Assembly: GCA_900317545.1 (NCBI GenBank) | Contig: ONHE01000100.1 | Span: 1-33,545 of the forward strand | Source of the DNA: an uncultured Prevotella sp. | Lineage (GTDB): Bacteria > Bacteroidota > Bacteroidia > Bacteroidales > Bacteroidaceae | DNA: 33,545 bases | Direction: 5' to 3' | Shown: piece by piece, positions 8,288 to 16,961 of the stretch | How positions within the stretch are numbered: position 1 is the stretch's first letter | Layout of the letters: every line of letters starts with the position of its first letter | Made by a program: the position numbers and the translations under genes | Notes under the pieces: model-generated | Seen by the model: the letters and a program-made list of their open reading frames with translations, nothing else | Databases searched by the model: none | Told to the model about the DNA's origin: nothing

Positions 8288-10180
8288 ATGAAAAAATGGT
8301 CAATTGAAGATTCAAAGGAACTCTACAACATCAACGGATGGGGCACTTCCTATTTCGGAATCAACAGTGAGGGTGACGTATATGTGACCCCCTGCAAGGA
8401 CAAGACAGAGATTAACCTGCGGGAAGTGATGGACGAGCTGTCCCTGCGGGACGTCACCGCTCCGGTCCTCCTGCGTTTCCCCGACATCCTCGACAACCGT
8501 ATCGAAAAGACGGCGAGCTGCTTCGACCGTGCCGCGGAGGAATACAAGTACAAAGGCGAGAACTTCATCATCTATCCGATCAAGGTCAATCAGATGCAGC
8601 CAGTGGTCGAAGAGATCATCAGCCACGGGCGTAAGTTCAACTTAGGATTGGAGGCCGGGTCGAAGCCGGAGCTGCATGCGGTCATCGCCGTGCAGTGTCA
8701 GAGCGATGCACTCATCATCTGCAACGGATACAAGGATCAGAGCTACATCGAGCTGGCCTTGCTTGCGCAGAAGATGGGAAAGCGCATCTTCATTGTCATC
8801 GAGAAGCTCAACGAGCTCGACATCATCGCCAAGGCTGCCAAGAAGCTCAATGTCAAGCCCAACTTGGGCATTCGCATCAAGTTGGCCTCGAGCGGATCGG
8901 GCAAATGGGAAGAGAGCGGCGGCGATGCCTCAAAGTTCGGACTGACGGCCAGCGAGCTGCTCCAGGCGCTCAAGATGCTTGATGACAAAGGGCTGCACGA
9001 CTGTCTGCGGCTCATCCATTTCCACATCGGCAGCCAGATCACAAAGATCAGGCGCATCCAGACGGCCCTCCGCGAGGCGGCACAGTTCTATGTCAATCTG
9101 CACAAGATAGGCTACAACGTCGACTTCGTGGACTGCGGCGGCGGATTGGGCGTGGACTATGACGGCACGCGGTCATCCAATTCGGAAAGCTCGGTCAACT
9201 ATTCGATCCAGGAATATGTCAACGACTGCATCTATACATTCGTCGACGCGGCCGACAAGAACGGCATTCCCCATCCCAATCTGATCACGGAAAGCGGCCG
9301 CTCATTAGCCGCCCACCACAGCATATTGGTCATCGACGTGCTCGAGACGGCCTCTCTGCCCGAGATGCCGGAAGAGTTTGAGCCGAAGGAAACCGACCAC
9401 CAGCTTGTCAAGGACCTGTATGAGATCTGGGACAACCTCAACTCCCGATCCATGATGGAGGACTGGCACGACGCCGAGCAGATCAGAGAGGAAGCGCTTG
9501 ACCTCTTCTCCCACGGTCTCGTAGACCTCAAGACGCGGGCCGAGATTGAGAGCATGTACTGGAGCGTATGCCATGAGATCAACAGCTTGGCGAAGTCGAT
9601 GAAGCATGTACCCGATGAACTGAAGAACCTCGACAAGTTGCTTGCAGACAAGTACTTCTGTAATTTTTCGCTGTTCCAGAGTCTCCCCGACTCCTGGGCC
9701 ATCGATCAGCTGTTCCCGATCATGCCCCTTCAGCGGCTCGACGAGCGCCCCACCCGCAATGCCACCCTGCAGGACATCACCTGCGATTCGGACGGCAAGA
9801 TCACCAATTTCGTCTCCAACCGCCATGTGTCCCACGTGCTCCCACTCCATCCCCTGCGCCGTAACGAACCTTATTATTTAGGTGTTTTCCTCGTCGGAGC
9901 CTATCAGGAAATCCTCGGCGACATGCACAATCTCTTCGGAGACACCAATGCTGTGCACATCAGCGTGAAGGACGGGCAATACCATATCGACCAGATCTTC
10001 GACGGAGAGACCGTGGAGGAAGTGCTCGACTACGTGCAGTATAACCCGAAGAAGTTAGTGCGCCAGTTGGAAATCTGGGTGACCAAGAGCGTCAAACAAG
10101 GCAAGATCTCCTTGGAGGAAGGCAAGGAATTCCTGAGCAATTACAAAAGCGGGCTCTATGGATACACCTATCTTGAGTAA
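8288..10180 (+). CDS. speA: Biosynthetic arginine decarboxylase
   Basis: PLP-dependent decarboxylation of arginine to agmatine, the first step of one route to putrescine and spermidine. The 630-residue protein is of the fold-III alanine-racemase-like type. The PLP lysine is Lys99 in YPIKVNQMQ. The motifs FHIGSQ, VDCGGGLGVDYDG and ESGRSLAAHH are all present, and the C-terminal part has the ITCDSDGKI segment with the active-site Cys typical of SpeA. Length fits the family (about 630-660). It lies 58 bp after aroK, and its last 23 bases overlap argB, which is commonly its neighbour in Bacteroidota. Identification is secure. Confidence 0.97.
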   Translation: MKKWSIEDSKELYNINGWGTSYFGINSEGDVYVTPCKDKTEINLREVMDELSLRDVTAPVLLRFPDILDNRIEKTASCFDRAAEEYKYKGENFIIYPIKVNQMQPVVEEIISHGRKFNLGLEAGSKPELHAVIAVQCQSDALIICNGYKDQSYIELALLAQKMGKRIFIVIEKLNELDIIAKAAKKLNVKPNLGIRIKLASSGSGKWEESGGDASKFGLTASELLQALKMLDDKGLHDCLRLIHFHIGSQITKIRRIQTALREAAQFYVNLHKIGYNVDFVDCGGGLGVDYDGTRSSNSESSVNYSIQEYVNDCIYTFVDAADKNGIPHPNLITESGRSLAAHHSILVIDVLETASLPEMPEEFEPKETDHQLVKDLYEIWDNLNSRSMMEDWHDAEQIREEALDLFSHGLVDLKTRAEIESMYWSVCHEINSLAKSMKHVPDELKNLDKLLADKYFCNFSLFQSLPDSWAIDQLFPIMPLQRLDERPTRNATLQDITCDSDGKITNFVSNRHVSHVLPLHPLRRNEPYYLGVFLVGAYQEILGDMHNLFGDTNAVHISVKDGQYHIDQIFDGETVEEVLDYVQYNPKKLVRQLEIWVTKSVKQGKISLEEGKEFLSNYKSGLYGYTYLE

Positions 10181-10982
10181 GACTGCTGACGGAAAGGAAG
10201 CACTGACTGTAGTCAAGGTCGGAGGAGCCGTCGTCGAAGATGCCGCCCAACTGTCTGCATTGCTCGACCGCTTTGCCGCCATCGAGGGTCGAAAAGTGCT
10301 GGTTCATGGCGGCGGTCGACGCGCCACGAAGATCGCTTCGGCGCTCGGCATCGAGAGCAGGATGGTCAACGGGCGCCGTATCACGGACGAGGAGATGCTC
10401 GAGGTGGTGACAATGGTCTACGGGGGACTGGTCAACAAGAATATCGTCGCACAGCTACAGGCCCGCGGCCTCAATGCCATCGGGCTGACGGGTGCCGATC
10501 TTGACGTGATCAGAAGCCATCGGCGACCACCGGTGACGGTTGACGGGACCAGCGTGGACTTCGGCTTCGTGGGCGACGTAGACCATGTCTATGCTGCCCG
10601 ACTGCAAGGTCTGCTTTGTCAGGATGCCATCCCCGTGATGGCCCCATTGACCCACGACGGGCACGGCAACATGCTCAACACCAACGCGGACACCATCGCT
10701 TCGGCCACGGCTCAAGCCCTGGCCACTCTCTATGAAGTGACCCTGATCTACTGTTTCGAGAAGGCAGGCGTGCTTGCCGATCCCTCCGATGACAGCAGCG
10801 TCATACGCTCGATTACCCGGGACGAATTCGACCGATACGTTGCCGACGGCATCATCGTCGGCGGAATGATTCCTAAGATCGAGAATGCCTTCAATGCCAT
10901 TAACGCCGGAGTGACCCGCGTGATCATCACAAAGGCCACGGCCATTGACGGACGACACGGCACCGTGGTCACCTTGCAATAA
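10158..10982 (+). CDS. argB: N-acylglutamate kinase (acetylglutamate kinase family)
   Basis: Phosphorylates N-acetylglutamate, or in Bacteroidota probably N-succinylglutamate, in the second step of arginine synthesis. The 274-residue amino-acid-kinase fold shows KVGGAVVED (near 20), LVHGGGRR for substrate and phosphate binding, VNGRRITDEEML, and a C-terminal GGMIPKIENA segment with the conserved Lys. The start overlaps the end of speA by 23 nt; an in-frame TTG at 10173 is another possible start. That Bacteroides uses succinylated intermediates is established for Bacteroides fragilis; the substrate of this copy is an inference. Placing argB with speA joins arginine synthesis with its use for polyamines. 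Confidence 0.95.
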   Translation: MDTPILSKTADGKEALTVVKVGGAVVEDAAQLSALLDRFAAIEGRKVLVHGGGRRATKIASALGIESRMVNGRRITDEEMLEVVTMVYGGLVNKNIVAQLQARGLNAIGLTGADLDVIRSHRRPPVTVDGTSVDFGFVGDVDHVYAARLQGLLCQDAIPVMAPLTHDGHGNMLNTNADTIASATAQALATLYEVTLIYCFEKAGVLADPSDDSSVIRSITRDEFDRYVADGIIVGGMIPKIENAFNAINAGVTRVIITKATAIDGRHGTVVTLQ

Positions 10983-11078
10983 CTTTTGACAGGAACAATC
11001 ATCCAACCCACCCTCCCATCTTACTGCCGACTGACGAGACATACAGACGAAAGGGAAAGGGGAAGCAAAATTTCAACA

Positions 11079-11591
11079 TTGACCGAGCTCAGTTTCCGCA
11101 ACAACATTCTTCCGCTGAAGAATCAACTCTATCGCCTCGCGCTGCGCATTACGCTCGACAGCGCGGAGGCTGAGGATATCGTGCAGGAAACCCTCATCAA
11201 GGTATGGAACCGCAGAAACACCTGGGAAGAGATCAGCAACATCGAAGCCTTCTGCTTCACGATATGCCGCAACTTAGCGCTTGACGCCATCAAGCGGCAT
11301 GGCAGCCACGACGAGCCACTTGGAGAGCTATCGAGAGAACATGCAGACAATACGAGCAATCCTTCGGACAAAGCCATTGTGAACGACCAGTTGGACATGC
11401 TTCGCAAAATCGTGGACGCACTGCCTGAAAAGCAGCGCAGCTGCATCCAGCTACGCGATTTCGAAGGCAAGCCCTACAAAGAAATCGCAGCTATTCTCGG
11501 CATAACGGAAGAGCAGGTCAAGGTGAACATCTTCCGCGGACGGCAGACCATCAAGCAGAGGTTTCAGAAGATGGATAACTACGGACTCTAA
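11079..11591 (+). CDS. ECF-type RNA polymerase sigma factor
   Basis: A 170-residue sigma-70 family factor of the extracytoplasmic-function class. Region 2 is seen in LYRLALRITLDSAEAEDIVQ with ETLIKVWNRR following, and region 4 in LPEKQRSCIQLRDFEGKPYKEIAAILGITEEQVKVNIFRGRQ (read in parts, about 116-157). No ATG lies in a suitable place; the TTG at 11079 is chosen because TELSFRNNILPLKNQL is the expected N-terminus of this group, and a purine-rich AAGGGAAAGGGGAAG sits just upstream (about 11051-11065). A longer TTG frame from 10986 has an unlikely leader. It follows argB by about 96 bp. No anti-sigma gene follows directly; a candidate partner lies 13.5 kb away at 25167-25643. Confidence 0.9.
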   Translation: MTELSFRNNILPLKNQLYRLALRITLDSAEAEDIVQETLIKVWNRRNTWEEISNIEAFCFTICRNLALDAIKRHGSHDEPLGELSREHADNTSNPSDKAIVNDQLDMLRKIVDALPEKQRSCIQLRDFEGKPYKEIAAILGITEEQVKVNIFRGRQTIKQRFQKMDNYGL

Positions 11592-11630
11592 TGACTGATC
11601 CGGGGTAAAATCAAATCAGTCATCAGACTG
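11591..11630 (+). promoter_or_regulatory. Overlapping alternative hairpins after the sigma factor gene
   Basis: ATGACTGAT (11591-11599) pairs perfectly with ATCAGTCAT (11615-11623). A second stem, CAGTC (11617-11621) with GACTG (11626-11630), uses part of the same right arm, so the two stems exclude each other. No T-run follows either stem, so this is not a standard terminator. It may be a 3' stabilising structure or chance. Confidence 0.35.
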
Positions 11631-11894
11631 CAGCGTCACACTTATTCTTGTCGTTTCATGTTTCCCGATCCTCCGTCTACTCATGCTTATGGATGCTTCC
11701 GGACAGCCTTCATCCACTTGCCGACATCTTTCCTGCCGGATTAGCCTGACAGATTCCTCTTCGCCTTCTGCAATCCGGTGCCCCGTCAGCCAACGACCCG
11801 TCTACGTCAGTCGTGGCAGAAAGGATCCGTAGAGGAATGAAACACATCTGATACCATTCACCAGACTCCGTGTCAATAGACGCTCATGAGTCCA
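11631..11894. other. Intergenic region between sigma factor and regulator
   Basis: The two flanking genes converge here. No open frame with protein-like character, no promoter consensus and no T-run terminator was recognised. The 3' ends of both genes presumably lie inside it. Confidence 0.5.
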
Positions 11895-13475
11895 TTATCC
11901 CTTAATCCTCTTACTCTTGATGCGGCTTTTCAGAGAGCGCACGCTGCTTGCTCCGATACCCAGGATGGCTCCCACCTCGTCTTCGTTCTTTCCCAGATGG
12001 CGGGCAATCAGGAAGAGATGTTGTTTCGGCGACAAGTTGCTGTAAAGACTGTCGAGACGGTTAATATAATCCATGTCTATGAGTTTGAAGTATTCCAGGA
12101 AGTCCAGGAAGTCCATGCTGCTCCAATGTATGGTGTTGCCCCCGTTCTTGATGCTTTCGTAGAGCAGTTTTCCGTTGCTCAGAATCCGCACCTCCTTGTC
12201 TTTCATGACGTTCAAGCGTTGGCGCAGGGTGCTGAGTTCTTTGTTGGCTTCCGACTGCGACAGCTGCATCTCGTCGATCCTTCCGCTATATTCGCTGACA
12301 AGGAGATGCTTCTCCAGAAGATTGCGCCTCGCCCTGGCCATCTTGTACTTGTGATAGAAAATGAAGGACGCCATTGACAGAAGGAAAATCACCAAGATGG
12401 CGACTGCGTAGAAGCGATAGGACCGTAAGGCTCGTTCCCGCTCCTCTCGGTCAAAACGATTCTGTATCTCGTATATATTGTTCTGCTGCCATTTCACCTC
12501 TTGTTGGTTTTTCAGAACGATCAGCGAGTCAGCCAGTTCGGCACTGCCTTTGTAGTCGCCCATTTTCTGCTTCAGCCTGAAAAGGTTAAACAATGCTTTT
12601 TCGCGGGTCAACTCGTCAGTGGAAGCAGAAGCCTTGAGCAGATAGTCATGCGCTTTCGCGAAGTCACCCCGCTGCATGTAGATGTTGCCGAGAATGGCAT
12701 AGGTGTAATCGCTCGGACGCTCTTTCAGAGCCCTTCGTATATAAGTCTCAGCTTTCGTGAAGTCCTTTTTCAGCCGGTAAGAGTCACTGATGTTGGCCAG
12801 GAGCAGGGCTTGGTTGTCCGCACTGAGATAATGATAATATTTCAAACTCTCCAGCAGGTAGTTTAAGTTGCTGTCCAAGTCGGCCAGTCCGAAATAGGCG
12901 TTGGCCGTGTAAGTCAGGCTATAAGCAATCCACCGTTTGTTTCCCGTCTTGTATCCTAATTCACGGGCCCACTTGGCATAGACGAGGGCGGTGGCGTAGT
13001 TTTTGTTGACGAGATTCACGTAACAGATGCTTTGGTAGATCTTATGTAACAGAGCCAAGTCGGAGAGTCCCTTTGCCGTGTCTTCGGCCTTCTTAAGCAT
13101 CATGATTCCGTTTTTCATGTTGCCACGGTTGAAACACAAGGTGACCCCTTTATAATAATATGCTCTGGCAAGCCTTTCGCGTGATCGGCCTTGCTCGTAA
13201 TAGAAAATGGAATAGTCGATAGAGTCGTTTTTGATCGGCAGGTCCAGCCGATAGAGGGTTTCCGTCTTAAGGAGGGTATAGTAGGCGATATCCTCCCGGT
13301 TGTCGAGGCTTGCTTGAGGAATAGTCTGCAAATACATATAGGCAGCATCTACGTTTCCCTGTCCGAGCAACGAGTCGATCCGTTCAAGCTGTCCCTGCAT
13401 GTGTCCCCGGCATCCGGACAACAAGATCAAAATGCCAAGTCCTAACCCCAACGCCAATTTAACGATATTTCTCAT
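11895..13475 (-). CDS. Membrane-spanning TPR regulator with C-terminal HTH
   Basis: A 526-residue predicted one-component signal transducer. The N-terminus is a signal sequence with a lipobox-like LLSGC (Cys22). Residues about 25-325 are helical tetratricopeptide-type repeats (for example 220-285, with AILGNIYMQRGDFAKAHDYL), expected in the periplasm. One hydrophobic span lies at about 355-374, followed by a basic stop-transfer segment (KYKMARARR), a coiled coil (about 380-430) and a C-terminal helix-turn-helix at about 481-520 (LSPKQHLFLIARHLGKNEDE, then VGAILGIGASSVRSLKSRIK), similar to LuxR or sigma region 4. It is divergent from the SusCD operon across 367 bp, so it probably controls that operon. 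If the lipobox is processed, the protein would be anchored twice. The family is common in Bacteroidota but poorly studied; the regulated target is an inference. Confidence 0.82.
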   Translation of the reverse strand: MRNIVKLALGLGLGILILLSGCRGHMQGQLERIDSLLGQGNVDAAYMYLQTIPQASLDNREDIAYYTLLKTETLYRLDLPIKNDSIDYSIFYYEQGRSRERLARAYYYKGVTLCFNRGNMKNGIMMLKKAEDTAKGLSDLALLHKIYQSICYVNLVNKNYATALVYAKWARELGYKTGNKRWIAYSLTYTANAYFGLADLDSNLNYLLESLKYYHYLSADNQALLLANISDSYRLKKDFTKAETYIRRALKERPSDYTYAILGNIYMQRGDFAKAHDYLLKASASTDELTREKALFNLFRLKQKMGDYKGSAELADSLIVLKNQQEVKWQQNNIYEIQNRFDREERERALRSYRFYAVAILVIFLLSMASFIFYHKYKMARARRNLLEKHLLVSEYSGRIDEMQLSQSEANKELSTLRQRLNVMKDKEVRILSNGKLLYESIKNGGNTIHWSSMDFLDFLEYFKLIDMDYINRLDSLYSNLSPKQHLFLIARHLGKNEDEVGAILGIGASSVRSLKSRIKSKRIKG

Positions 13476-13516
13476 CCAGACTTCCTTTCGATGTCAACTT
13501 ATCATCAAGCCAATTG

Positions 13517-13524
13517 CAAAAATA
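13517..13524 (-). promoter_or_regulatory. Possible -7 element for the regulator gene
   Basis: Read on the minus strand, TATTTTTG (13524-13517) fits TAnnTTTG. No good TTTG lies 19-20 nt upstream, so support is partial. The start site would fall near 13510, about 35 nt before the ATG at 13475. Confidence 0.4.
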
Positions 13525-13629
13525 CGAAAAATAAATTATCAGATCGCCCTTTTAGGCTACAAAAAAAATAAAATCTGATGCTTGTTCATAACATTTTTAA
13601 CTGATAATCGATCTCAATGAATTAAAAAC

Positions 13630-13637
13630 ATGTTGCA
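13630..13637 (+). promoter_or_regulatory. Upstream half-site ATGTTGCA
   Basis: ATGTTGCA at 13630-13637 is identical to the left arm of the palindrome at 13692-13708. The two starts are 62 bp apart, close to six helical turns, so the sites would face the same side of the DNA. Confidence 0.45.
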
Positions 13638-13691
13638 TTTCGCATTTTTTCCGCACTGCAAAAAAACTTCAAAAGTTCTTTATTCATGGGA

Positions 13692-13708
13692 ATGTTGCAA
13701 TGCAACAT
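13692..13708. promoter_or_regulatory. Candidate operator: 17-bp perfect palindrome upstream of susC
   Basis: ATGTTGCA-A-TGCAACAT is a perfect 8-bp dyad around one base. Its centre (13700) is about 71 bp before the predicted susC start site and 34 bp before the -33 box, which is a usual activator position. It lies in the shared intergenic region of the divergent regulator and SusCD operon, and a half-site repeats at 13630. Confidence 0.6.
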
Positions 13709-13733
13709 GTCATTCATGCAGCAAACTAATCAT

Positions 13734-13764
13734 TTTGAAATAAAGTTTATAAATGCTAAATTTG
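13734..13764 (+). promoter_or_regulatory. Bacteroidota-type promoter of the SusCD operon
   Basis: TTTG (13734-13737), a 19-nt spacer and TAAATTTG (13757-13764) are a full match to the consensus. Transcription should start near 13771, leaving a leader of about 72 nt before the susC ATG at 13843. Confidence 0.8.
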
Positions 13765-13842
13765 CAATCAAGATCATTATAGGTCGTGTAAGAGAGATTT
13801 AATAATTCATAACAAAACCATCATCCTAAAAATTGTTACATT

Positions 13843-16800
13843 ATGCAGAAAACCTTAATCAGGCTAAATGTAATTGTTTGGTTGATCGCTTTAATTTCGT
13901 TTAGTGGCCAAGTGCACGCTCAAGGCACGAGTTCTGGTAAAGTCACTATCGAAGGTAGCGTTATCGACAACAATAACAACGAGCCAATCATCGGAGCTAC
14001 AGTACGATTGAAAAGCGGCACAAAAGGTACAGTGACAAATGCGGAAGGAAAGTTTACCATCGCAGGCTGTTCCCCGCACGACGTGTTCCAAGTAACCTAC
14101 ATTGGATTCAAACCGAAAGAATTCACAGTGGGGAAGAAGCACCACTTCACGGTTTATCTGGAAGAGAACTCCACTCAGCTGGATCAGGTTGTGATAACCG
14201 GATTCCAAGAACTCAAGAAAAACAGCTTCACGGGAAACGCCACGATCGTTACGAAAGAAGACTTGCAGAAAGCCAATACGAAGGATGCCGTGAAGGCATT
14301 GCAGGTGTTCGACCCGTCATTCCGCATTCTGGACAACCTTGGATTTGGTGCAGACCCGAACCAAATGCACGAGATCAACATCCGCGGTGCATCGAGTATC
14401 TCGCAGGAGAGAGGGTTAGATGTTGAAAATCAAAGGCTCACCCAACGCACCAACCTGCGCGACAATCCCAATATGCCAATCTTTATGCTTGACGGTTTTG
14501 AAGTGGATGTGCAGAAGATCTATGACATGGACATCAACCGCATCCAAAGTATGACCATTCTCAAGGATGCCGCAGCAACCGCCCTCTATGGCTCACGCGC
14601 TGCCAACGGAGTCATCGTCGTCACCACTGTGCCTCCAAAGGCCGGCGAAATACGCATCGACTATAACACGACCATGGAACTTACGTTCCCTGATCTCTCG
14701 GACTACAATCTGACCGACGCGGCAGAGAAACTGCAGGTGGAAAAAGATGCCGGTTACTATTCGGGTGGAAACTTTGACGGCATAGAGAAGGCCATGCTCT
14801 ATAACCAACGAATGAACGAGGTTCGTCGAGGCGTGAACACCGATTGGTTAGCCCGTCCGTTGCGCAACGCTTATAACTGGCGCAATGACATCTCGTTATC
14901 AGGCGGTGTCGAATCCGTAAGATACATGCTCAACCTGAATTATGACAATAACTCCGGAGTCATGAAGGGCTCCAAGCGAAATCGCTACGGTGCCGGTATG
15001 ACTGTGGACTATCGTCTGAAAAACTGGCTGCAAATTCAAAACAAGGTGAGCCTCGACCGCACCAACTATCAAGACTCCCCTTACGGCTATTTCAATGACT
15101 ACTCCAATCAACTTCCCTATGATGCCATATATGACGAGCGTGGCGAGTATCTGAAAATACTCCCCATGTCACACCGTTCAAATCCACTTTGGCAGGAACA
15201 AAACTTACAGAGCTATTTCGGAAGAGGCGGCATCACTGACATTACCGACAACTTCCTGATCAACATCCACTTCACGCAAAACTTTTACTTGCGCGGTACG
15301 TTCAGCGTCAGTCAGGTCAAGACCGATTCCAAAACATTCAGGGATCCAAAGGATGAGTCGTTCAGGACGCTGGCAAACAACCGAAAAGGCTCACTCTCCA
15401 CATCGGGAGATACTCGGCTGAAATGGAATGCCAATGCTTTGTTGCACTTCAACCAGCGCTTCGGCAAGCACTTTGTCAACCTGACAGGTGGTATTGATGC
15501 CCAGGAAACCAAGGACAACCGCGTGTCATATGTGCAAGAAGGATTCAACATCGGAAGCCTTAGCGATCCCATCTATGCAGCTCAACAACCAGACAAAACC
15601 GTAGATACTAAGTCTACCACCCGACTGTTTGGTTTCCTCAGTTCATTAAACTATACGTTCGACGAGGTTTATCTCCTCGACGCATCGTTCCGTCTTGACG
15701 GTTCCTCACAGTTTGGCAAAGATAAACGCTTCGCTCCGTTTGCCTCTATCGGTTTAGGTTTGAACATCCACAACTATAAGTTCATGAAGGAACTGCCCTG
15801 GATCAACACGCTGCGTGTGAGAGGGACCTACGGAAGCACGGGTAAGGTGAACTTCTCCCGTTTTGACGTGATCAGCAGTTACATCGTGGATTCCAATTCA
15901 TGGTACTACACTGGACCTGCAGTGAAGCTTTATACCATGGGTAATCCCCGTCTCACATGGGAGACCACAAAGACACTGGATTTCGGTCTCATGGCTGAAT
16001 TTTTCAAGAACAGGCTTTATCTTGAGGCGAACTACTATCGGAAGACCACTGACGGTATGATCGACAAGATAGCCATTCGTCCGTCATCAGGATTCACGTC
16101 ATACAATGGCAATGTGGGGTCGATCATCAATAGAGGATTTGAGTTGAAGACCAACGTAACACTCTTCAGGAACAAAGACTGGTCGGTAGTAGCCAATGCC
16201 AACTTGGCTTCAAACAAAAACAAGATTTCCAAGTTGGATGAGGCGATCGAAGAGTACAACAAGAAGATCCGGGAAAACTATGATGCTGAGAACCCACAGT
16301 ATGCAAACTTGCAGAATCGCCCGTTGATTCAGTATTACGTGGGAGCTTCTACTACCTCCATCTACGCAGTTCCCTCGTTGGGCATCGACCCTGCCAGTGG
16401 TAAGGAAATGTTCCTGAAGAAGGACGGCACGATCACGAAGGAGTGGAATGCCAACGACATGGTAGTCTGTGGTAATACAAGTCCCGATGCTCAAGGATCA
16501 TTCGGTTTCAACGTGGCCTACAAAGGACTCTATGTGAATGCTTCTTTCCTGTATGCGTTTGGCGGACAGCAGTATAACCAGACCTTATTGGACAAGGTTG
16601 AAAATGCTAATATCGAGAACGGAAACGTAGACCGCCGCGTGCTCACCGACCGCTGGCGCAAGGTAGGCGACGTATCTCCTTTCTACGGACTGATCGAGAG
16701 AGGATCTACAAAACCCACCTCACGTTTTGTGCAGAATGAAAATTACGTATACTTCAATAGTATAGCCATCGGCTACGACTTCGGACGGAAGTTCGTATCC

Positions 16801-16935
16801 ATGCTCAAGCTCAGCGCACTATCCGTATCTTTCAACGCTTCCGATCTGGCACGTTGGAGTACGATTAAACAAGAACGCGGTCTGTCTTATCCGTACGCTC
16901 ATACTTACAGCATCAGTCTGCGTGCTAGTTACTAA
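13843..16935 (+). CDS. SusC/RagA-family TonB-dependent outer-membrane transporter
   Basis: A 1030-residue outer-membrane import channel driven by TonB. A signal peptide ends at about residue 26 (QVHA). A carboxypeptidase-regulatory-like beta domain follows (about 33-110, with IIGATVRLKSGTKGTVTNAE), then the plug domain with the family signature LKDAAATALYGSRAANGVIV (240-259), then the 22-strand barrel ending in an aromatic residue (final Tyr). There is no N-terminal STN signalling domain, so it is not a FecA-type signalling transporter. This agrees with control by the neighbouring membrane regulator instead of an anti-sigma pair. It is the first gene of the operon, 26 bp before the SusD gene. 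The substrate is unknown; the protease in the same operon suggests peptides. By eye the codon use is more AT-rich than the topA-argB cluster. Confidence 0.96.
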   Translation: MQKTLIRLNVIVWLIALISFSGQVHAQGTSSGKVTIEGSVIDNNNNEPIIGATVRLKSGTKGTVTNAEGKFTIAGCSPHDVFQVTYIGFKPKEFTVGKKHHFTVYLEENSTQLDQVVITGFQELKKNSFTGNATIVTKEDLQKANTKDAVKALQVFDPSFRILDNLGFGADPNQMHEINIRGASSISQERGLDVENQRLTQRTNLRDNPNMPIFMLDGFEVDVQKIYDMDINRIQSMTILKDAAATALYGSRAANGVIVVTTVPPKAGEIRIDYNTTMELTFPDLSDYNLTDAAEKLQVEKDAGYYSGGNFDGIEKAMLYNQRMNEVRRGVNTDWLARPLRNAYNWRNDISLSGGVESVRYMLNLNYDNNSGVMKGSKRNRYGAGMTVDYRLKNWLQIQNKVSLDRTNYQDSPYGYFNDYSNQLPYDAIYDERGEYLKILPMSHRSNPLWQEQNLQSYFGRGGITDITDNFLINIHFTQNFYLRGTFSVSQVKTDSKTFRDPKDESFRTLANNRKGSLSTSGDTRLKWNANALLHFNQRFGKHFVNLTGGIDAQETKDNRVSYVQEGFNIGSLSDPIYAAQQPDKTVDTKSTTRLFGFLSSLNYTFDEVYLLDASFRLDGSSQFGKDKRFAPFASIGLGLNIHNYKFMKELPWINTLRVRGTYGSTGKVNFSRFDVISSYIVDSNSWYYTGPAVKLYTMGNPRLTWETTKTLDFGLMAEFFKNRLYLEANYYRKTTDGMIDKIAIRPSSGFTSYNGNVGSIINRGFELKTNVTLFRNKDWSVVANANLASNKNKISKLDEAIEEYNKKIRENYDAENPQYANLQNRPLIQYYVGASTTSIYAVPSLGIDPASGKEMFLKKDGTITKEWNANDMVVCGNTSPDAQGSFGFNVAYKGLYVNASFLYAFGGQQYNQTLLDKVENANIENGNVDRRVLTDRWRKVGDVSPFYGLIERGSTKPTSRFVQNENYVYFNSIAIGYDFGRKFVSMLKLSALSVSFNASDLARWSTIKQERGLSYPYAHTYSISLRASY

Positions 16936-16961
16936 TGCCAACTCTATAAAGAAACAAGATT

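Noticed and set aside
10986..11078. Long N-terminal extension of the ECF sigma factor from TTG at 10986
   Set aside because: The added 31 residues show no conserved region-1 or region-2 features, and a purine-rich ribosome site precedes the TTG at 11079.
13536..13607. TTATCAG (13536-13542) and CTGATAA (13601-13607) as an operator pair, similar to the dyad before speA
   Set aside because: The arms are short, AT-rich and 58 nt apart; the 17-bp palindrome in the same region is a much better candidate.
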